13,582 bases of DNA from Asterionellopsis glacialis (lineage: Eukaryota; Bacillariophyta; Plagiogrammaphyceae; Rhaphoneidales; Asterionellopsidaceae), in the NCBI GenBank assembly GCA_014885115.2, contig WKLE02003334.1, positions 1 to 13,582 on the forward strand, written 5' to 3'. Shown piece after piece: positions 1 through 7,560 of the stretch. The notes beneath the pieces are model-generated. The model worked only from the letters and a program-made list of their open reading frames with translations. It ran no database searches and was not told the origin of the DNA. Within the stretch, counting starts at the first letter, position 1, and each line of letters opens with the position of its first letter. The position numbers were made by a program, and so were the translations under genes.

Positions 1-1
1 G

Positions 2-853
2 CCACAAACAATTGTAACAAGTCAAATTCTAATTCTGTATGGTGTTGCATATCATCGTGAGTTACAGATGCTCACTACCAAGGATGATATTGATTGTTAT
101 GATAACCTTTTTGACTTTCGAAGTGCATGTAATACTAGATGGTCTTTTCATCAATCATTGCATTACCTTTGAGACTTATTTTTGATTGAAGCTGAAAAAG
201 CTGCAAGCAAATCCAAATTAATTTCTTACAATGAAATTTGACAAAGAGCAAGTGCTACACTATTGCCTCCAGCAACTCCAAATAGATCACATATGATACC
301 ACGCTGTGCTCCTGTTTCAAGAACAGTCCCAATTGCCCCTACTCCAAGTTATGGTGGTACTCCCAAACAAGGTAGATCATCACAATTGGAATCAAATTTG
401 TGTTGGATTCAATCATTGAGAGCATCTGAATGTCTTGGCTTGTACTCTGGTGTAAAGAAAAAATCAACAGACAAGTATGTTAGAAGAAAGGATTTGTTAC
501 AGGGACATTGTGCATTATGCAAAATGGCAACTTTCAATTACTGTTTTGGCTGCCGTCATTATCTTTGTTATGATCAAAATTGAAGTGACAAGACTCACAA
601 AGCCCCAAGTTGTAAAATGAAAACTCTACAAATGGATGGACGCAGAAAGCCTAAATCAAGCATCACTGGTGACCCAATATACCTCACTGAATATGGGGTG
701 AGGTCATGGCATTAGATAACCCATGAGATGGCATGGGACAATCACATCTTGTCATCGGGAACTCCAAATGATAATTTTCATGAACAATTTTTCCAGCAAT
801 TGGAGGAAAAAGATGAGGAAGAAGATACCTTGATGACACTAGTACCAATGTAG
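2..853 (+). pseudogene. Decayed DDE transposase, C-terminal part (probably piggyBac-like)
   Basis: One reading frame can be followed for about 283 codons, from the window edge to a TAG at 851-853. It is broken by four internal stops (TGA 170-172, TGA 239-241, TGA 581-583, TAG 713-715) and no frameshift. The first third resembles the end of a transposase catalytic domain (DDIDCYDNLFDFRSAC, then NTRWSFHQSLHYL). A Pro/Ser-rich linker follows. Near 505-575 there is a cysteine cluster, CALC then CFGC then RHYLC, with a later Cys in APSCK. A Cys-rich zinc-binding tail after a DDE domain is typical of piggyBac-type and related algal transposases. The end is acidic (EEKDEEEDT). No catalytic Asp can be assigned because the N-terminal part lies outside the window. 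The family call is inference; a related IS4-like transposase is possible. Confidence 0.5.
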
Positions 854-1569
854 GAATTATTATTTGAATGTATTGTATTTATTATCATAGTATAGTATCA
901 AGTAATTCTGATGGTCGAAATAGTAATTAGACAAGAGTACTGTTCATACCATTTTTCTCTGGATATCTTTTTGGACCTTTTCTTACTTGTAGCTTATTCT
1001 ACCCAAGTGGCAATAATCAGATGATTTGTCCCAGCACTATGTGGAGATGGGTTTATTGCCCCCTTTGACCCATTGGCGAGTATACATTGGATGTACTGTA
1101 CATTGATTAAGAGAACAAGAACAGAAGTGCACTGTACATGTTAATTACTAGTAGTAAAAAATAGTACGTGAGTTTTACTAGTAAAATGGATCTAATTGGT
1201 TAGATTCATTTTTACTAGTAAATCCCCATAGTAGCAAAATGACGCTAACCGGTTAGATTCATCCTGAAAATAGGGCAAAATGGCGTGAAATTTCTGATCA
1301 TGGATACCTGATTTTTGTAAAAGAATTTTTTTTTTAATTAATGCCGTATAAAGATAAATATATAGGACAGGACAAAGACTGAATACTTGCATTCTCCTAT
1401 AGTAATAGTGTAGATCTTACAAGCAGTAAGGGCAGCTAGTGGTTCACCATTATTGGTGCACCAGGAAATATTTTGTCAATGACAATCCACACAATATTAC
1501 ACAAAAACAAATCACTACTCAAACAAATGCATCAGAAACCTTTGAATTCATAACCAAAGAAACCAAGCA
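854..1569. other. AT-rich spacer without a recognisable gene
   Basis: Neither strand has an open frame with recognisable protein character here. The stretch holds the palindrome cluster at 1141-1262, a T-rich run near 1325-1336, and a short hairpin near 1440-1461 (GGTTCACCA and TGGTGCACC around a 4-base loop). It separates the transposase remnant from the next decayed gene. Confidence 0.6.
1141..1262. repeat. Cluster of imperfect palindromes and a 53-bp-spaced direct repeat
   Basis: TTTACTAGTAAA-type palindromes occur at about 1173-1185 and 1209-1221. They flank a second imperfect palindrome built on TCTAATTGGTTAGA, so 1173-1221 can fold on itself almost end to end. A 30-base segment at 1180-1209 is repeated at 1233-1262 with 24 of 30 bases identical, 53 bases downstream. 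The second copy is centred on CTAACCGGTTAG, a perfect palindrome. This could be a short foldback (MITE-like) element or the terminal region of the neighbouring transposon. No target-site duplication was found. Confidence 0.5.
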
Positions 1570-2964
1570 ATGGTGCCAACATCATTAGTATTGTACAACA
1601 AAAAGTCAGTATCATCAGACCAAAAAAGTAGCAGTTCTAGCTCAAATTCTGGTTCTGGTTATTGCTCAGTGAAAGACTATGAGCATTTACAATACAAGCT
1701 AGAAAAATTACAAATCAAAATAATTTAGCAAAGCAGATGCCGGTAAAAGTGGACCTTGGAGTAGCTACAGATGTTTAAAAAAAGGTAACACATTGTTTCA
1801 TTCTATTAAGTTCTTGACATCAGAGGATGAATTTGAAGATTTAAGCAATGACAAAACATTTGGCAGATGTGTTTTGGAAAAGTTACCCTTGGAAGAAGAT
1901 GAAATTTGAGGACATTGGAATGCCTGCAAAAAATTGCCAAGACAGCATTGAATTCACATAGGACAGATGTGCAAAGCTCTATCCAAAATCAAGCTCCTAT
2001 TATGTCTCAAAACTCAGAAATAGACATAGATGAAAAAACATCTTTGAAGTTGGAGGAAGATATTCAACAAAATAGAGATAAAATGGTAAACAAAGGTAAG
2101 AAGCAAGAACTATATGCAATGCAAATGTAATTTTATTAAAACTTTGTATGTTTTTTTGCTTTTTGCTTTTCTGTTACTTTGGCAAAGGTAAGAAATTCAA
2201 GGTAATAAATATTTCAGTATTCACAATTCTAAATTTATATGTTTTTGTTCTCTTTGGCTTTCACAAAGATAGTTACCAAAATATTATGTGTACTGCCTTT
2301 TTTTTATGACTGCAATTTAAGATGTGTCATAGGTAGGATCAAATGGAACAAATTATCAGGGAGAATTGTCAAATTAGTGAGTTAGTAAGCTCATCTGATG
2401 AAGCTTTTGGTTTAATTTTACTTGAAAATGGATGGAGCAAATGAAAAAAAATAAAATCAAGTCAAAATACACTACTAATGATGAAAGAGAAGGTAATTCC
2501 TCTTTTGGCAGTTGGTAATCTTTAGCACTTTAAAGATACAACATATTTGTTTATCATGTTATCAAGAACAGGAAATCAGATGCAGGTAAAGCCTTCAACA
2601 AGCAGTACAATCAAGATTTAATAAACTCATGTGCAGTGATTTGGGAAAAAAAGTGTAGGGCAAAAGGACAAGGTCCTGATGTTCAGAAAAGAGAAGAGAT
2701 TTATCTTTTTGATCCTTCAAAACAGACAGAAGAACAATTTACCAAAAGGATGGAAGAGTATGAACACATGAATCAGGAAAACAACAATAAAAATATAAAC
2801 TACCAAAACTGTAGCAACAACAACAGCTAAAGCAGTAACAGCATGAAATTTTGGAAGCAAGGTCTTATGCCAAAAGGGCTAGACATAAATCATTGCAAAT
2901 TGCCTAGTGCTGCTGTTTAAGTTGTGAAAGAATGCATTCCTTTAGAAGAACATGTTTGATTTAA
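1570..2964 (+). pseudogene. Decayed gene of an unrecognised protein family
   Basis: I cannot name this family. Coherent protein pieces follow one another on the + strand with changes of frame. (1) 1570-1728 starts at ATG, is Ser-rich, then has a Leu/Lys-rich coiled-coil-like piece (DYEHLQYKLEKL), ending at TAG. (2) 1733-1909 is open for about 58 codons (GNTLFHSIKFLTSEDEF, then GRCVLEKLPLEEDEI), ending at TGA. (3) 1906-2130 contains an AL-x-x-HR-type helix (AKTALNSHRTDVQSSIQNQ). (4) 2337-2441 contains the conserved-looking block SSSDEAFGLILLENGW. (5) About 2448-2830 is one frame with two stops (YTTNDEREGNSSFGSW, then AFNKQYNQDL and KREEIYLFDP) and an Asn-rich end. (6) 2842-2964 ends in CLSCERMHSFRRTC, a possible zinc knuckle. 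The order and spacing suggest one gene of roughly 400 codons. Two frame changes fall in A-runs. Linkage into one gene is inference. Confidence 0.45.
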
Positions 2965-3411
2965 TTAAAAAATATTGTAGTGAGTTTTATTATTTGAAGC
3001 AGTGAATTTGGTTTGTTGACAAAGAAAACAATTTATTTGTCCTGTCAATTTTATATTGCTGCAGTAGTAAAATATTTATTTCATCAATCACACTTGATTT
3101 TATTGACACAGTCAACCTTTTTCGATAAAGCAGAGGATTTTTTCTCTGATCAACAATTTTTTTGTGAACTAGTAACCTTTTTCAATTGTTTGTGAAACAT
3201 AATTAATGTGACTTCTATGCTTTTGTAAGGCACAAAAGAAGGGAATCCCATGCCTCTCTGCACATAATTTCATATCGCCTTTTGGGAATAATTTCTTCCC
3301 ATAAGTAAGGCAAAAATTATGCCCTGATTTCCTCTCCTCATTATATTTTTGCATCAAAATCACTTTTTTGAGGATGATGTTGCAAAAAAAAATGTACTCA
3401 AAAAAATTATT
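2965..3411. other. AT-rich stretch, no supported gene
   Basis: Very AT-rich DNA between the decayed gene and the microsatellite. On the minus strand 3169-3363 is open for 64 codons and has a Cys/His-containing segment (CAERHGIPFFCALQKH) that reminds me of a zinc-finger piece. It is short and has no partner, so I do not call it a gene. On the + strand 3013-3195 is also open, but its composition is hydrophobic and low in information. Confidence 0.5.
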
Positions 3412-3415
3412 TTAT

Positions 3416-3574
3416 TTCATTCATTCATTCATTCATTCATTCATTCATTCATTCATTCATTCATTCATTCATTCATTCATTCATTCATTCACTCATTCAC
3501 TCATTCACTCATTCACTCATTCACTCATTCACTCATTCACTCATTCACTCATTCACTCATTCACTCATTCATTT
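3416..3574. repeat. ATTC microsatellite changing to an 8-base unit
   Basis: About 160 bases of tandem repeat. Positions 3417-3490 are pure ATTC (about 18 copies). From 3491 to 3570 every second unit is ACTC, giving about ten copies of the octamer ACTCATTC. The block then returns to ATTC and ends in ATTTATTCC. All three forward frames through it stay open and give His-Ser-Phe-Ile-type repeats, which are a by-product of the unit and not evidence of a gene. Confidence 0.97.
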
Positions 3575-3587
3575 ATTCCACACAACA

Positions 3588-4260
3588 GACAACACCTATT
3601 TTGCACCTGTTGCCAGAACCATTAAAGCTTTTAAACAAGAAGACCCTCTACCACAACCAAAGCTAGTAGTCCCCTGTACAGTCCCAGCTTTCTTAATTCA
3701 GAAAGGGGCTTATGGTACAAACCCCAAAGCACAAGGCATTTTACTTTTTACAAAAATTGGAAAACAAGAACAGTACAATTTCTGATGGGAGATGTAAAGT
3801 TCTGAGATAAGCACAGAAACATCATCCCAAATACATTCCCCCTTAACATCCTAGAAGGAGCCCATGATGCAACCATACAAATATCAAACCAGAAAAATGG
3901 CACTTGTGGCCAACTAATCCATCAGTTTGCTCTCCACCAGGCAGATTGTTGTGTCAAGGCACTAGCTTGTAGAATTTACCATATTATGGCTCACACAAAA
4001 AAATTAACACACCATGATTGGTACTTACTTTGATATACAAGGTTTCAAACATCACTAACACAGCCATGAAAAGAGCAAAGCCATCCAAGATGTGGTAATA
4101 CAACTTAAACTGGGAAAATCAGGCCTTACAAGCCAATTATTGGGAAGCCACAAGCTACATGCAGGTGGAGCCATGGCAGCAAAACTGTTTGCAAAATATA
4201 CATGAACAGATTGCACATCTCAGCCATGGTGTGGCAGAAAAATGGTAACATGGTGCCATT
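3588..4260 (+). pseudogene. Decayed Crypton-like tyrosine recombinase
   Basis: Remnant of a tyrosine recombinase, the DNA strand-exchange enzyme of Crypton-type transposons. Piece 1 (3588-3785) contains AFKQEDPLPQPKLVVP. Piece 2 (3779-4033) reads FLMGDVKF-stop-D, where family members usually have FW, then ISNQKNGTCGQLIH and CCVKALACRIYHIMAH. Piece 3 (about 4050-4205) contains LKLGKSGL then GSHKLHAGGAMAAKL, the HxxR box region. The second His stands where the catalytic Arg is expected (CAT at 4158-4160, one base from CGT). Piece 4 (4192-4246) is NIHEQIAHLSHGVAEK, where family members have YIHEQ with the nucleophilic Tyr. Roughly 20 residues normally lying between the AGGA box and YIHEQ are absent. 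The end NMVPFHNV lies in a further frame. Stops, frameshifts, the lost Arg and the deletion make it inactive. The family call rests on motif order; the Crypton assignment is inference. Confidence 0.75.
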
Positions 4261-4758
4261 CCACAATGTCTCTAGTGTCAAACTGCTTGGCACCAACCAA
4301 CAACCCATGGCCCATGATTGAATTCATCAGTTGCACACACTCTCTCAGCTGGTGCACCAGGACTCACCCACCCTGGCACAGAAGCTTGTTGTCCTGGATA
4401 ACCACAAATTTCCCTTGTATTTGTACCAGCACACCTTTTGGCACATGGAGTACCTATGTTTGCTGTCACCCTACTGCCATCCAAACATGTTGGGATGCAA
4501 AATTCACTTCAAGGTGAAGGCTAATTTCAATACCTAGGTAGAAGAACCAAATCAATTCTAAAATTTAATAGTTTGTTTCTAGCACCAATGTATGAAGTAC
4601 ACCAGTGTTGTTTTTGCACTAGTGTGAAAATGTGAGCAGAGATAACTGTGCCTGCACTATGCTGACAACAATTGTGAAAAGTGATGGAAAATATTGAAAA
4701 TGAAGTAGAGTTTGTTAGAGTGAATAAATTATGAGATATTTTAGACTTTAACTAAAAA
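4261..4758. other. Open but unrecognised stretch, then AT-rich flank of the LTR
   Basis: The forward frame that carries NMVPFHNV stays open to a TAG at 4535-4537, apart from one TGA at 4319-4321. It gives about 95 codons rich in Leu, His and Gln (MHTLSQLVHQDSP, then LVVLDNHKFPLYLYQHTFW). I do not recognise it; it may be a downstream part of the recombinase element. From 4540 to 4758 the DNA is AT-rich and holds only a small hairpin near 4600-4633 (ACACCAGTG and CACTAGTGT arms). The composition changes abruptly at about 4759, where the LTR begins. Confidence 0.45.
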
Positions 4759-5127
4759 TACTCAACAACCCACCAATTCGTCTTCGCGACCCAAAAGCAG
4801 TACGGCATCCTACGGCAGATCTACTTAGAGTTCAGTTTCCAACAGAGTTTGGTTTTAACATGTGAACTGATCTCCCCAAGGCAGCCAATCAGAATGCTCC
4901 GAGTCAGGCACATCACTGTGTTCTGCTGTCAGTGTTCGCAAGAATGCTGTGCGTCACTGTGCGTTTGCATCTGTCCACTTGATGACATCATCACGTCATC
5001 TCGTCTGTCCGTGTGATGACGTCATCCAGTCATCACATTTGTCCGGTCCGTGACGTCATTGCATCATGGTCCATCTGTACTACGGTTGATTGACATATCA
5101 CGCAAGTCTCATGACTTGTCTACTGTA
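4759..5127 (-). repeat. Probable 3' LTR of the Ty3/gypsy element
   Basis: This 369-bp block lies directly after the integrase and a purine-rich tract, where a 3' LTR is expected. It is visibly richer in G and C than the AT-rich DNA to its left, with a sharp change at 4758/4759. Read on the minus strand it starts TACAGTAGACAAG and ends TTGTTGAGTA, so the ends are TA...TA with TAC/GTA inverted ends, not the usual TG...CA. An inverted CCAAT box (4885-4889 on +) lies downstream of the TGACGTCA repeat in the minus-strand direction, a sensible promoter order. Exact ends are inferred, since the 5' LTR is not in the window for comparison. Confidence 0.6.
4972..5073 (-). promoter_or_regulatory. Three 34-bp tandem modules with TGACGTCA (CRE/bZIP-type) sites
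   Basis: Three units of exactly 34 bases start at 4972, 5006 and 5040. Each begins TGTCC and carries TGACATCA or TGACGTCA at or within one base of the same offset, with exact sites at 4983-4990, 5017-5024 and 5051-5058. An extra ACGTCA lies at 4993-4998. The tails of the units have diverged but keep a TCAT in phase. A weaker fourth unit may precede them (GCGTCA at 4951-4956). TGACGTCA is the palindromic site of CREB/ATF-type bZIP factors. Its place in the upstream part of a putative LTR fits a U3 enhancer; the function is inference. Confidence 0.6.
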
Positions 5128-5138
5128 CTCGCCCCCAT
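5128..5138 (-). promoter_or_regulatory. Polypurine tract
   Basis: On the minus strand this reads ATGGGGGCGAG and directly precedes the proposed LTR start. A purine run abutting the 3' LTR is the primer for plus-strand DNA synthesis in LTR retrotransposons. It is short and contains one C and one T, so the call depends on its position. Confidence 0.5.
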
Positions 5139-5148
5139 GTCCAGTGAT

Positions 5149-5865
5149 CTAGTTCTTAGGATGTTTATGCGGCAGCAGGTAAGGTTTTACGCAACAAATA
5201 TTGCGTCTGTCTAGTACTGGTCCACGTTGAATAGTCACGGTACCATTACAGTGTACTTGACAAACGATGAATGGTCCATCGCGTGGTTGTTCGTATTTAC
5301 GCGGGTTGGACTTATCGTTTTCTAGTAGGGCTTTGTCTCCTACTTTCCAATTGTGTTTGATTCTCTTAGCGTTTTCACGCTGATTGTTACTAGCCATTCT
5401 AGCTTGTTTCCTACTATGTATGTGTTCCCAGTTTGCTTCATGTTGAACGTTAAATATCATATCTCTACCAAAAACTAGCTGGCCAGGCGTAGCTTGGAGA
5501 GTAGTATGATAGGTGGAACGTACGGCATACGCTACGGCAGCGAGTACACTGGCCCATGGGATTTCTTTGGTACTATGTTGTACCTTGTGGTTCCGTATCA
5601 TATTGCCCACTACTTGATGTATCCTCTCCACTACGGCATTTGCCTGTGGGTTACATGTAGTGATCGGTTTGCGCTTGATGTGGTACTCATCATCTAGCAC
5701 CATACTACAGAAATCCTTCATAAATTCCATACCTTGGTCAAAAGTGACTTGCGTAGGTTTTGGGTATTGTGCAAACCACTGTTGTTCTACTATATTCGCA
5801 ATTTTGATACTGCTCCTTTCGGACCAAGGGGCAATCTTGAACCATCCTGTAGCTGGGTTGATCAT
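5149..5865 (-). CDS. Ty3/gypsy integrase, C-terminal two thirds (5'-truncated)
   Basis: The frame is open for 238 codons with no lesion, ending at TAG. It covers the latter part of the DDE integrase core and the C-terminal domain. The start reads MINPATGWFKI, the strand that follows the first catalytic Asp in gypsy integrases, so that Asp is missing. Visible are the second catalytic Asp (D43 in VTFDQGMEF) and the catalytic Glu (E80 in PQANAVVERIH), 36 residues apart. WASVLAAVAYAVRSTYH and TPGQLVFGRDM follow, then a basic stretch and a GPY/F module (DGPFIV at about 196-201, then NGTVTIQRG). Upstream the frame runs directly into the (ATT)n tail of the LINE, so the Met at 5865 is not the natural start. 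Such integrases insert the cDNA into host DNA; this fragment cannot work alone. Confidence 0.9.
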   Translation of the reverse strand: MINPATGWFKIAPWSERSSIKIANIVEQQWFAQYPKPTQVTFDQGMEFMKDFCSMVLDDEYHIKRKPITTCNPQANAVVERIHQVVGNMIRNHKVQHSTKEIPWASVLAAVAYAVRSTYHTTLQATPGQLVFGRDMIFNVQHEANWEHIHSRKQARMASNNQRENAKRIKHNWKVGDKALLENDKSNPRKYEQPRDGPFIVCQVHCNGTVTIQRGPVLDRRNICCVKPYLLPHKHPKN

Positions 5866-5880
5866 AATAATAATAATAAT
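5864..5880 (-). repeat. (ATT)n tail at the LINE 3' end
   Basis: On the minus strand this reads five ATT units plus AT, then passes directly into the gypsy integrase (GATCAACCC). Simple A/T-rich tandem tails are common at LINE 3' ends, so this marks the 3' junction of the insertion. The untranslated stretch between the ORF2 stop (5980-5982) and the tail is only about 100 bases. Confidence 0.7.
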
Positions 5881-5979
5881 GTTCTATTTATTAATCGCTT
5901 CAGCTACTGATAACCATAGAAACCAATTCTACTCGCGACGACAGCCGGAATCATCAAGTTATTTTGGTGAAAATGATAC

Positions 5980-6900
5980 TTATTCAGTCCGGTTGGAATT
6001 GAAATAGTGATTAATTGTTTGAACGCCTTTAACTGCCCAGGACTTTGCATGCTTCACACTTTGAATTATAGTTGGATGCCAAACTGCTAACCAATTTTTC
6101 ATTTGATTAGTTGTTTTATGTTGGACATGGTCTTCAAAGGAATAAAAAAAATTGATTTATCTTGGGATAGTCCTTGGTTCTTTAAGGCGTAGACCAATTG
6201 CATTTCCTCCAATATTCTGGTTTTTTGAATGATTGCCTGTTGAGATCCTTTCCATGTTTACATGAGTTGCGTATTTTCCAGTAGGATACATACCATGAGA
6301 AGATGACTTTGTTTATTGTAGTTGTCCATGTTTATCAATTGTGTTTGGTCTTCTGCTCTTTTGTATAATGTTGGTTTTGGAGGTCAGTCCATATGTACAC
6401 AAAACGGCATTGTAGAATTTGGATCCAACCAACCTTGGACTGTAAGGCATACACTTTGTCATTGAGTGTAGACGGTGAAGAGGGCTGGTTCCCAAAGAAC
6501 CTATCTAAGCCATATAACAATGTATCACATAAGCAAGGGTCAGAAGATATCATCTGATCGCACGTAGATCGGATTTTTTGCAATAAGCTCTTTCGAGACT
6601 GAGATAGTTCGGAGTTTTTGCATTGGAAATGGTGGACAAAGTCTTCTACCACTCTTTCACAGCCCGGACATATTGCTGTTGTGCGTTTGTCATAGCGAGA
6701 TGTCAAAATATTGAGAGGTAAGTGAGAATGTATAAGTTTGATCAAAATCGGTTGTTGTGGTGACATTGCAGCAATGACTGTGGATAATGCTTTTTGATTA
6801 ATCAGCTGAAATTGGTGCTCTGTCAATGACTGGCGTTCCATGATATATGCCTCTAGTGCTGGAGCATGGCGTGCCTTGCATATCCGTAAAGGGTATTTCC
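5980..6900 (-). pseudogene. LINE ORF2 C-terminal region: CCHC knuckle and conserved tail
   Basis: This is the end of ORF2 after the RNase H. A CCHC-type zinc knuckle (CPGCERVVEDFVHHFQC) lies at 6670-6620. Further on, KVGWIQILQCRFVYIW precedes a double stop (TGA TAA, 6337-6332). The same frame continues with WYVSYWKIRNSCKHGKD, a W-K-x-R-N...HG motif I associate with the tails of algal LINE polyproteins. Frameshifts near 6238 and 6140 lead through RILEEMQLVYALKNQGLS and FEDHVQHKTTNQMKNWL to VQTINHYFNSNRTE and a stop at 5982-5980. The true end is therefore about 350 bases beyond the first stop. The knuckle probably binds RNA or target DNA; the tail's role is unknown. Confidence 0.7.
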
Positions 6901-7560
6901 CGTTACAAGTGACATTTGCAATGTTGAGTTGTGCTGGGTTTGTAGGAAATTGGATTACTTTGGAGATATTGGGAGGATGCCGCAGTTGGTGCATGGCTCC
7001 TGCCAGATGATCAGCCTCTACATTGAGTTGCGACGGCAAAGGTAAGTCTACCACCTGTTCGTTCTCATCTTGGTGGCCTTTAACATGATGAAGTTTGTAG
7101 CATGGCAGCTGGTACAGGGTTTCTACTATCATGTGAACGATATCCCAGTCTTCAAGGAGAGTCATATTCGGTGGATGAATTTCTTGTTCTTGTAAGTTCT
7201 TAATATGGATTAGCAGGGATTTGCTGTCTGTGTACTGGCACATTTGAAGGCAATTGGGCCACTTAATAGTATGATACTTGTGAAGAAGGTATGGAATTGC
7301 ACCCACGACAAAAAACCGTAAGCTTCCGCACGCATGGAGGATCCTGGTGAACACCCATAAGCCCATCCGGCACAAGAGAGGAGTCACTGGCCTGATGATA
7401 AGGCAGCAACCCACCCAAAGGTTCTGATGCCTTTGTCTGAAACTGATCCATCACTTATAATAATAGCGGCTTCATTTTTGATTGACTCGATGATGGAATA
7501 TAATGAGACTTTGAGGTTGAGATCGAAGTGAAGTGTGTGAGACCATGGCAGTTGGTGGTG
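6901..7560 (-). pseudogene. LINE ORF2 RNase H domain
   Basis: This RNase H domain would remove RNA from the RNA-DNA hybrid during retrotransposition. All four acidic positions can be found: Asp in IIISDGSVSD (codon 7452-7450), Glu in MRAEAYGF (7326-7324), Asp in QYTDSKSLL (7228-7226) and Asp in LNVEADHLAG (7012-7010). The conserved His block reads HHVKGHQDE. The domain is broken by a TGA at 7386-7384, after GWVAALSSGQ, and by a frameshift between about 7310 and 7265. It follows the RT in the same ORF, as in I-like LINEs. Confidence 0.8.

Noticed and set aside
2096..2336. Possible intron with GTAAGA at 2096 and TAG at 2334-2336
   Set aside because: Splicing does not join the frames of the two protein pieces, and the gene has many other lesions, so frameshift decay explains it equally well.
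3349..3666. Two overlapping forward open frames coding for His-Ser-Phe-Ile/Thr/Leu repeats
   Set aside because: They are produced by the ATTC microsatellite, which keeps all forward frames open; the flanking codons show no protein character.
4242..4517. Forward 91-codon frame and its minus-strand counterpart at 4278-4484
   Set aside because: They are in other frames than the recombinase pieces, are rich in Cys, Trp and His by composition, and have no motif.
5494..6007. Forward-strand open frames across the integrase region
   Set aside because: They are antisense to a clear, lesion-free integrase and have no recognisable motifs.
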